Part shown: positions 7,179 through 12,040 of the stretch, in pieces
Position numbering within the stretch: position 1 is the stretch's first letter
Layout: each line of letters opens with the position of its first letter
Origin: an uncultured Burkholderiales bacterium
GTDB taxonomy: Bacteria; Pseudomonadota; Gammaproteobacteria; Burkholderiales; Burkholderiaceae_E
Direction: 5' to 3'
Length of the DNA: 12,040 nucleotides
Assembly: GCA_903898725.1 (NCBI GenBank)
Contig: CAIUGQ010000071.1
Coordinates: 1 to 12,040 of the forward strand
Program-made: the position numbers and the translations under genes
The notes under the pieces: generated by a model
What the model saw: the letters and a program-made list of their open reading frames with translations, nothing else
Told to the model about the DNA's origin: nothing
Databases searched by the model: none

Positions 7179-8114
7179 ATGCGATTCACGATCTTCCAGG
7201 ACACGGCCATCGGGGCCCGTGCGGTCAACCAGGACCGGATGGGCTACTGCTTCTCGCGCGCCTCGCTGCTGATGCTGGTCGCCGACGGCATGGGCGGCCA
7301 CGTGCGCGGCGAGGTCGCCGCCCAGCTCACGCTCCAGGCCTGCGCCGCGGCCTTCCAGCGCGAGGCACAGCCGCGGATCGCCGACCCCGCGGCCTTCCTC
7401 GATGCGGCGCTGCGCGCCGCCCACCGCGACCTGCTGCGCTACCAGACGCAGCACAGCCTGCCCGAGGCGCCGCGCACGACGGTGGTCGCCTGCATCGTCC
7501 AGGACGACGCCGCATGGTGGGCCCACGCCGGCGACTCGCGGCTCTACTGGCTGCGCGACGGTCGCATCCTGTCGCGCACGCGGGACCACTCGAAGGTGCA
7601 GTCGATGGTGTCGCTCGGCCTGATCAGCGCCGCCGAGCAGGAGAACCATCCGGAGCGCAACAAGGTGCTGAACTGCCTGGGCTCGCCCTACGAGCCGACG
7701 GTGGAGATCACCACGCGCGCGAAGCTGCAGCGCGGCGACACGCTGGTGCTGTGCTCCGACGGCTTCTGGACCGGCATTCCCGAGGACGGCTTCGCCGCGG
7801 CGTTCACGAACGGCCCGGTCGCGCTCACCGTGCCGGCGCTGGTCAAGCGCGCGGTCGATCACAACGGCCGCATCGCCGACAACACCACCGTGGTCGCGCT
7901 TACCTGGGAGAGCAGCGAATCGGTCGAGGACGTGCCGACGCTGTCCTCGCTCGACCTGCCCGACGGCGCGGTCACCACCACCATCTCGTTCAGCCAGATC
8001 GAGGACGGCGCGCCCGAGGCGGCGCTGTCCGACGAAGACATCGAACGCCAGATCGCAGAGATCCAGAAGGCGATCCAACGCTCCGGCGAGAGCACCCCAG
8101 GAGGCGACGCTTGA
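7179..8114 (+). CDS. PP2C-family protein serine/threonine phosphatase
   Basis: A 311-residue soluble metal-dependent phosphatase (PPM/PP2C, bacterial Stp type), expected to reverse the phosphorylation made by the adjacent kinase. All core motifs are present: NQDR at 17-20, VADGMGGH at 34-41 (metal ligands D36 and G37), TTVVACIV at 100-107, HAGDSRLY at 116-123, LCSDGFW at 191-197 (D194), and DNTTVVAL at 234-241 (D234). The catalytic domain ends near residue 243. A further roughly 65 residues, Ser/Thr/acidic then a charged helix ([16 protein letters not shown]), extend beyond it and are of unknown use, perhaps a substrate or partner contact. The ATG at 7179 has AGGG six bases upstream (7169-7172) and puts the NQD motif at the usual distance. 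The stop overlaps the rph start by four bases, implying translational coupling. Confidence 0.94.
   Translation: MRFTIFQDTAIGARAVNQDRMGYCFSRASLLMLVADGMGGHVRGEVAAQLTLQACAAAFQREAQPRIADPAAFLDAALRAAHRDLLRYQTQHSLPEAPRTTVVACIVQDDAAWWAHAGDSRLYWLRDGRILSRTRDHSKVQSMVSLGLISAAEQENHPERNKVLNCLGSPYEPTVEITTRAKLQRGDTLVLCSDGFWTGIPEDGFAAAFTNGPVALTVPALVKRAVDHNGRIADNTTVVALTWESSESVEDVPTLSSLDLPDGAVTTTISFSQIEDGAPEAALSDEDIERQIAEIQKAIQRSGESTPGGDA
8099..8113 (+). promoter_or_regulatory. Strong ribosome binding site fixing the TTG start of rph
   Basis: AGGAGG at 8099-8104, six bases, then TTG at 8111-8113. The site lies inside the last codons of the phosphatase gene. It decides the start of rph, since no ATG or GTG is placed sensibly. 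Confidence 0.85.
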
Positions 8115-8857
8115 CCCATACCCCCGAGTCCTTCGCGCGGCCCAGCGGCCGCGCCCCGGACGCGCTTCGCACCGTGCGCATCACGCGCGGCTTCACCCGT
8201 CATGCCGAGGGCTCGGTCCTCGTCGAGTTCGGCGACACCCGCGTGCTGTGCACCGCGAGCGTCGAGGACAAGGTGCCGCCGTTCCTGCGCGGCAAGGGGC
8301 AGGGCTGGCTCACCGCCGAGTACGGGATGCTGCCGCGCGCGACGCACACCCGCAGCGATCGCGAGGCCGCGCGCGGCAAGCAGTCGGGGCGGACCCAGGA
8401 GATCCAGCGCCTGATCGGGCGCAGCCTGCGGGCGGTCGTCGACCTCGGTCGTCTGGGCGAGCGCACGATCCAGATCGACTGCGACGTGCTGCAGGCCGAC
8501 GGCGGCACGCGCACCGCGGCGATCACCGGTGCCTGGGTCGCGGTGCACGATGCGATCGAATGGCTGCGCGGGCGCGGCGTGCTGACGGACACGCCGCTGC
8601 TCGACTCGGTCGCCGCGGTCTCGGTCGGACTGTGGAAGGGCCAGGCGGTGCTCGACCTCGACTATGACGAGGACTCCTCCTGCGATACCGACATGAACGT
8701 CGTCATCACCGGTTCGGGCGGCATCGTCGAGGTGCAGGGCACGGCCGAAGGCCGGCCGTTCTCGCGGGCCCAGGTCGATGCGCTCCTCGACCTCGCCGCC
8801 AGCGGCATCGGCCGCCTCGCGATCGCCCAGCGCCAGGCGATCGGCTCCATCGCCTGA
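8111..8857 (+). CDS. rph: Ribonuclease PH, TTG start
   Basis: RNase PH, a phosphorolytic 3'-to-5' exoribonuclease that trims tRNA 3' ends and structured RNAs; it works as a hexamer in the cytoplasm. The 248 residues include [11 protein letters not shown] near the N terminus, then [31 protein letters not shown], the phosphate-binding [10 protein letters not shown] at 131-140, and LDLDYDEDS followed by CDTDMNVV with the acidic metal-binding residues, and it ends at IGSIA. Length is close to the usual 238-250. There is no ATG before residue 73, so the start must be non-ATG. TTG at 8111 is strongly supported by a perfect AGGAGG at 8099-8104 with a six-base spacer. This TTG shares four bases (TTGA) with the phosphatase stop. 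rdgB follows after five bases, the common rph-rdgB pairing. Confidence 0.96.
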   Translation: MTHTPESFARPSGRAPDALRTVRITRGFTRHAEGSVLVEFGDTRVLCTASVEDKVPPFLRGKGQGWLTAEYGMLPRATHTRSDREAARGKQSGRTQEIQRLIGRSLRAVVDLGRLGERTIQIDCDVLQADGGTRTAAITGAWVAVHDAIEWLRGRGVLTDTPLLDSVAAVSVGLWKGQAVLDLDYDEDSSCDTDMNVVITGSGGIVEVQGTAEGRPFSRAQVDALLDLAASGIGRLAIAQRQAIGSIA

Positions 8858-8862
8858 CGACG

Positions 8863-9501
8863 ATGGCCACGACGCTGTCCCGGGTGGTGCTGGCGTCGGG
8901 CAATGCCGGCAAGCTGCGCGAGCTGCGCGCACTGCTCGAGCCGACCGGCATCGAGGTCGTCGCGCAGGGCGCGCTCGGTGTCGGCGACGCCGAGGAGCCG
9001 CACCTCACCTTCGTCGAGAACGCGCTGGCGAAGGCGCGCCATGCGAGTGCCGCCACCGGCCTGCCCGCGATCGCCGACGACTCCGGGGTCTGCGCGACGG
9101 CGCTCGGCGGCGCCCCGGGCGTGCGCTCGGCGCGCTTCGCGGCGGACCTCGACGGAGCGCCGCGGTCGGATGCCGCCAACAACACACGTCTCGTGCGCGA
9201 GCTCGCCTTGCACGATGACCGCTCGGCCTGCTACTACTGTGCGCTCGTGCTGGTGAGGCGCGCCGACGATCCGCAGCCGCTGATCGCCGACGGACTGTGG
9301 CACGGCGAGATCGTCGGGGCGGCCCGCGGCGAGGGCGGCTTCGGCTACGACCCGCATTTCCTGCTGCCCGAGCTCGGTCGCACCGCCGCCGAGCTCGACG
9401 CCGCCACCAAGAACCGCGTCAGCCACCGTGCGCTGGCGATGCGCGAACTGCTCGCCAAGCTGACGCACGCGCGGCTGCTGCCGGCCGTGCCGGCCGGCTG
9501 A
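8863..9501 (+). CDS. rdgB: Non-canonical purine NTP pyrophosphatase (dITP/XTP diphosphatase, Ham1 family)
   Basis: Hydrolyses dITP, ITP and XTP to monophosphate plus pyrophosphate, keeping deaminated purines out of DNA and RNA. The 212 residues show the Ham1 signatures: ASGNAGK at 11-17 (nucleotide loop, with Gly where many have Asn), TFVENALAKARHA at 49-61, the metal-binding ADDSG at 71-75 with LGGAPGVRSARF after it, GGFGYDP at 158-164, and the base-recognition tail KNRVSHRA at 183-190. Slightly longer than the E. coli enzyme (197), mostly from the C-terminal LLPAVPAG tail. The ATG is five bases after the rph stop, so it is translated from the same message. The last codons contain a GCCGGC–CGT–GCCGGC inverted repeat at 9480-9494, probably only a by-product of the base composition. 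Confidence 0.96.
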   Translation: MATTLSRVVLASGNAGKLRELRALLEPTGIEVVAQGALGVGDAEEPHLTFVENALAKARHASAATGLPAIADDSGVCATALGGAPGVRSARFAADLDGAPRSDAANNTRLVRELALHDDRSACYYCALVLVRRADDPQPLIADGLWHGEIVGAARGEGGFGYDPHFLLPELGRTAAELDAATKNRVSHRALAMRELLAKLTHARLLPAVPAG

Positions 9502-9525
9502 CGGACGCGGACGGCGGCCGTCGGC

Positions 9526-10719
9526 ATGTCCATCGCGATCGTCCCGGCGGCCTCGCTGTCCCGCCGCCCGAGCGGGCTCGTGCAGTCCCCGCCGCTGTCG
9601 GTCTACGTGCACCTGCCGTGGTGCCTGCGCAAGTGCCCGTACTGCGACTTCAATTCCCACGAGGCCGATGGCGAGGTCCCCGAAGGCCGGTACCTCGATG
9701 CGCTGCGCGCCGATCTCGAGGCCAGCGTCCCGCAGGTCTGGGGCCGCTCGGTGCAGACGGTGTTCATCGGTGGCGGCACGCCGAGCCTGTTCGCGCCCGA
9801 GTCGATCGACCGACTGGTGACGGACCTGCGCACCCACCTGAAGCTCGCGCCCGACGCCGAGGTCACCCTCGAGGCGAACCCGGGCACCTTCGAGCGCGAG
9901 AAGTTCCGGGCGTTCCGCGATGCTGGGGTCACGCGGCTGTCCGTCGGCATCCAGAGCTTCGACGCCGAGGCGCTGCGGCGCATCGGCCGCGTCCACAACC
10001 GGACGCAGGCGCTCGCCGCCGCGCAGGCTGCCGCCGAGCACTATCCGACCTTCAACCTCGACCTGATGTACGGGCTGCCCGGCCAGGACCTCGATGCCCT
10101 GCGGGCCGACCTCGCGCAGGCGCTCGCCTTCGCGCCCCCGCACCTGTCGTACTACAACCTGACCCTCGAGCCGAACACCTTGTTCGCCAGCCGTCCGCCC
10201 GAGGGCCTGCCGGACGACGACACCGTCGCCGACATGCAGCAGGCCATCGAGGACGGCACCGCCGCGGGCGGACTCGCCCATTACGAGGTGTCGGCCTATG
10301 CCCGGCCCGGTCACCGTGCGCGCCACAACCTGAACTACTGGACCTTCGGCGACTACCTCGGGCTCGGCGCCGGTGCCCACGGCAAGCTGTCGTTCCACGA
10401 TCGCATCGAGCGGACCGCGCGCCTGCGCCACCCCAGGCGCTACATGGAGGCCGCGCTCGCCGGCGACGCGGTCGAGACCCGGCGCTCGCTCGACGCCGAC
10501 GAACTGCCCTTCGAGTTCATGCTGAACGCCCTGCGGCTGGTCGACGGGGTGCCGACGGCGAGTTTCGCCGAGCGCACCGGCCAGCCGCTGTCCGCGATCG
10601 CCCGGCCGCTGGCACGGGCCGCCGAACGCGGCCTGATCGCCCCCGACCCCTCGACCATCCGGCCGACCGCCCTCGGGCTGCGTTTCCTGAACGACCTCCA
10701 GCAGATGTTCCTGGCCTGA
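9526..10719 (+). CDS. hemW: Radical-SAM heme chaperone HemW
   Basis: A 397-residue radical-SAM protein of the HemN-like group. The cluster motif is C33, C37, C40 in PWCLRKCPYCDFNSH. The residue two after the last cysteine is Phe42, where true coproporphyrinogen dehydrogenase HemN has a fourth Cys (CxxxCxxCxC); that points to HemW, which binds and hands over heme instead of oxidising coproporphyrinogen. Other family blocks are IGGGTPSLF at 81-89, VTLEANPGT at 113-121, LSVGIQSFD at 138-146, NLDLMYGLPGQ at 177-187 and NYWTFGDYLGLGAGAH at 270-285, followed by the HemW C-terminal domain. The ATG at 9526 lacks a Shine-Dalgarno; a GTG at 9580, giving VQSPPLSVYVHLPWC, matches the E. coli N terminus more closely and is a real alternative. 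It is the last gene of the kinase-to-hemW run, 24 bases after rdgB. Confidence 0.95.
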   Translation: MSIAIVPAASLSRRPSGLVQSPPLSVYVHLPWCLRKCPYCDFNSHEADGEVPEGRYLDALRADLEASVPQVWGRSVQTVFIGGGTPSLFAPESIDRLVTDLRTHLKLAPDAEVTLEANPGTFEREKFRAFRDAGVTRLSVGIQSFDAEALRRIGRVHNRTQALAAAQAAAEHYPTFNLDLMYGLPGQDLDALRADLAQALAFAPPHLSYYNLTLEPNTLFASRPPEGLPDDDTVADMQQAIEDGTAAGGLAHYEVSAYARPGHRARHNLNYWTFGDYLGLGAGAHGKLSFHDRIERTARLRHPRRYMEAALAGDAVETRRSLDADELPFEFMLNALRLVDGVPTASFAERTGQPLSAIARPLARAAERGLIAPDPSTIRPTALGLRFLNDLQQMFLA

Positions 10720-10726
10720 CCGGCGA

Positions 10727-10738
10727 GGCCCCGGGGCC
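10727..10738. repeat. 12-base perfect palindrome after hemW
   Basis: GGCCCCGGGGCC is self-complementary and lies eight bases after the hemW stop. It has no T-run, so it is not a terminator by itself, but with the hairpin at 10769-10789 it could protect the 3' end of the message. It may also be chance in such GC-rich DNA. Confidence 0.3.
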
Positions 10739-10768
10739 ACCGGCAGCGCGGCAGACGGTCGGGGCGGG

Positions 10769-10789
10769 CGCCCCGATATGGGGCGTTTT
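10769..10789 (+). terminator. Probable rho-independent terminator after hemW
   Basis: A perfect six-pair GC stem (CGCCCC and GGGGCG) closes a five-base GATAT loop and is followed directly by TTTT. It lies 50 bases after the hemW stop and before the glnA control region, where a terminator would be expected. The T-run is short, so termination may be partial. Confidence 0.55.
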
Positions 10790-10799
10790 GCGGTATCGT

Positions 10800-10829
10800 G
10801 CACCGCCCCGAAGCGCCCGGTCTCGGTGC
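10800..10829 (+). promoter_or_regulatory. Candidate NtrC (NRI) enhancer site upstream of glnA
   Basis: GCGCC-N7-GGTGC at 10813-10829 matches nine of ten conserved bases of the NtrC half-site pattern GCACC-N7-GGTGC. A second perfect GCACC half-site lies just upstream at 10800-10804, though its partner at 10812-10816 matches only three of five bases. The main site is centred about 114 bases before the start point predicted from the sigma-54 promoter, close to the distance known for enteric glnA. Read by eye; not tested against a matrix. Confidence 0.5.
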
Positions 10830-10908
10830 GTCGCGGCGAGATCCGGCGCGTCCCGCCTGCAGAGCGGCAGCGCGACCCCCGCTCGGGCGGTCGGTTGCGG
10901 CCGGCGAA

Positions 10909-10924
10909 TGGCACGGTTCCTGCT
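10909..10924 (+). promoter_or_regulatory. Sigma-54 (RpoN) promoter of glnA
   Basis: TGGCACGGTTCCTGCT matches the sigma-54 consensus TGGCACG-N4-TTGCW with one mismatch. The invariant GG (10910-10911) and GC (10922-10923) have the obligatory ten bases between them. The expected start point is near 10935, leaving a leader of about 85 bases before the glnA ATG. Orientation, spacing to the gene and the NtrC-like site upstream all agree. Confidence 0.75.
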
Positions 10925-10927
10925 AAA

Positions 10928-10956
10928 TTGCCGGGCCGAGAGAAAACTCTGACAAT
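10928..10956 (+). promoter_or_regulatory. Possible second, sigma-70-type promoter of glnA
   Basis: TTGCCG (10928-10933) and GACAAT (10951-10956) are 17 bases apart, each matching four of six consensus bases. It would start transcription near 10963 and give basal expression beside the nitrogen-regulated promoter, as in other glnA genes with two promoters. The match is modest and could be chance. Confidence 0.25.
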
Positions 10957-11005
10957 CGCGGGTCTTTTCCTCGCTTCATCACAACGACCCCCTTCGCACA
11001 CCCCC

Positions 11006-11011
11006 AGGAGA
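11006..11011 (+). promoter_or_regulatory. Ribosome binding site of glnA
   Basis: AGGAGA lies eight bases before the ATG at 11020 and fixes the glnA start. It is one of the two strongest Shine-Dalgarno sequences in the window (the other belongs to rph), consistent with a highly expressed gene. Confidence 0.8.
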
Positions 11012-11019
11012 AAGCACCG

Positions 11020-12040
11020 ATGGCATCTGCCAAGGACGTCATGAAGAAAGTCGCGGACAACGAAGTCAAGTTCGTTGATTTCCGCTTCACGGATACCAAG
11101 GGCAAAGAGCAGCACGTCACGGTGCCGATCTCGCATTTCGACGAAGACAAGTTCGTGTCCGGGCATGCCTTCGACGGTTCCTCCATCGCCGGCTGGAAGG
11201 GCATCGAGGCCTCCGACATGCTGCTGATGCCGGATCCGGCGACGGCCAACATCGACCCGTTCCGGGAAGAGCCGACGCTGATCCTCACCTGCGACGTCGT
11301 CGAGCCGTCCGACGGCAAGGGCTACGACCGCGATCCGCGCTCGCTGGCCAAGCGCGCCGAGGCGTACCTGAAGTCCACCGGCCTGGGCGACACCGCCTAC
11401 TTCGGTCCGGAGCCCGAGTTCTTCATCTTCGACTCGGTCACCTGGTCCGTCGACATGTCGGGCTGCTCGGTCAAGATCGACTCGGAGGAAGCCTCCTGGT
11501 CGACCGGCAAGCATTTCGAGGGCGGCAACCTGGCGCACCGTCCGGCGGTCAAGGGCGGGTACTTCCCGGTCCCGCCGGTCGATTCGTTCCAGGACATGCG
11601 CTCGGAGATGTGCCTGATCCTCGAGCAGATGGGCGTGCCCGTCGAGGTGCACCACCACGAGGTGGCGGGCGCCGGCCAGAACGAGATCGGCACCCGGTTC
11701 TCGACGCTCGTGCAGCGCGCCGACTGGACGCAGCTGCTCAAGTACGTCGTCATGAACGTCGCACACAGCTACGGCAAGACCGCGACCTTCATGCCGAAGC
11801 CGGTCGTCGGTGACAACGGCTCGGGCATGCACGTGCACCAGTCGATCTGGAAGGACGGCGCCAACCTGTTCGCCGGCGACAAGTACGCCGGCCTGTCGGA
11901 CTTCGCGCTCTACTCCCTCGGCGGGATCATCAAGCACGCCCGTGCGCTGACCGCGATCACCAACCCGGGCACCAACTCGTACACGCGACTGGTCCCGGGC
12001 TACGAGGCCCCGGTCAAGCTCGCCTACTCGGCGCGCAACC
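11020..12040 (+). CDS. glnA: Type I glutamine synthetase, 3' end outside window
   Basis: Glutamine synthetase makes glutamine from glutamate, ammonia and ATP; the family forms a cytoplasmic dodecamer. The first 340 residues of an expected 470 or so are present without frameshift. Active-site residues, two higher than Salmonella numbering, are D52 in FDGSS, metal ligands E131 and E133 in GPEPEFF, E214 and E222 in [15 protein letters not shown]271 in GSGMHVH, R323 in TRLVPG, and flap E329 in GYEAP. The adenylylation tyrosine and stop lie beyond the window, so adenylylation control cannot be judged. The start [23 protein letters not shown] is typical for Proteobacteria and has a good ribosome binding site. 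Expression is probably set by sigma-54 and NtrC from the elements upstream. Confidence 0.97.
   Translation, partial: MASAKDVMKKVADNEVKFVDFRFTDTKGKEQHVTVPISHFDEDKFVSGHAFDGSSIAGWKGIEASDMLLMPDPATANIDPFREEPTLILTCDVVEPSDGKGYDRDPRSLAKRAEAYLKSTGLGDTAYFGPEPEFFIFDSVTWSVDMSGCSVKIDSEEASWSTGKHFEGGNLAHRPAVKGGYFPVPPVDSFQDMRSEMCLILEQMGVPVEVHHHEVAGAGQNEIGTRFSTLVQRADWTQLLKYVVMNVAHSYGKTATFMPKPVVGDNGSGMHVHQSIWKDGANLFAGDKYAGLSDFALYSLGGIIKHARALTAITNPGTNSYTRLVPGYEAPVKLAYSARN

Larger units (their letters stand above)
10720..11019. other. 300-base intergenic region between hemW and glnA
   Basis: No gene is supported here. In order it holds a GC palindrome, the hemW terminator hairpin, the NtrC-like site, the sigma-54 promoter, a weak sigma-70-like promoter and the glnA leader. 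The last 100 bases are less GC-rich than the surrounding genes. I see no riboswitch or small RNA that I can name. Confidence 0.7.

Noticed and set aside
7514..8110. Earlier rph start at 7514
   Set aside because: The extension is a shadow of the phosphatase gene; RNase PH homology begins just after the TTG at 8111.
9526..10719. Calling this gene hemN (oxygen-independent coproporphyrinogen oxidase)
   Set aside because: The cluster motif is CxxxCxxC followed by DF and lacks the extra HemN cysteine; CPYCDFNSH is the HemW form.
8662..11937. Minus-strand open frame of 1091 codons antisense to rph, rdgB, hemW and glnA
   Set aside because: Same codon-bias artefact. It runs unchanged through four genes and the glnA control region, and its composition is that of a shadow frame.
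1..12040. CRISPR array, tRNA, insertion sequence, toxin-antitoxin or phage-defence system
   Set aside because: No regular repeats, no tRNA-like cloverleaf words noticed, no transposase or terminal repeats, and all major frames are accounted for by housekeeping or common metabolic genes.

Overview
This is a GC-rich (roughly 70%) bacterial chromosome segment with compact, housekeeping gene content. The gene order yicC–gmk–rpoZ–spoT on one strand, facing kinase–phosphatase–rph–rdgB–hemW on the other, the short 67-residue omega subunit and the glnA type all point to a Betaproteobacterium, most likely Burkholderiales. That taxonomic call is inference from gene order and protein style, not from a marker comparison. 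I see no tRNA, rRNA, CRISPR array, insertion sequence or prophage signature.

Layout. Positions 2-844 (+) hold the 3' part or all of a probable envelope-associated SGNH/sialate-O-acetylesterase-like hydrolase. It converges on a minus-strand run that is read from about 6129 down to 878: yicC (endoribonuclease family), gmk (guanylate kinase), rpoZ (RNA polymerase omega), spoT (bifunctional (p)ppGpp synthetase/hydrolase) and a zinc-independent MDR quinone oxidoreductase. A very tight divergent junction near 6130-6144 separates this from a plus-strand run: a soluble Ser/Thr protein kinase, a PP2C phosphatase, rph (RNase PH), rdgB (non-canonical purine NTP pyrophosphatase) and hemW (radical-SAM heme chaperone). 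A hairpin with four Ts follows hemW. A 300-base regulatory region then leads to glnA (glutamine synthetase), which runs off the window end.

How the genes fit together. The minus-strand run joins GMP-to-GDP conversion (Gmk), the (p)ppGpp enzyme (SpoT) and the polymerase subunit linked to the ppGpp response (RpoZ), a classic stringent-response grouping. The plus-strand run joins a phospho-signalling pair with RNA 3'-end processing and nucleotide-pool cleaning. The glnA leader carries a near-consensus sigma-54 promoter and a well-placed NtrC-like site, so glnA is probably nitrogen regulated.

No clearly new system is visible. The points most worth a second look are the kinase/phosphatase pair back to back with an RNase gene across a 15-base gap, the TTG start of rph overlapping the phosphatase stop, the glnA control region, and an AT-rich island inside gmk that could be a promoter or IHF site for rpoZ-spoT.
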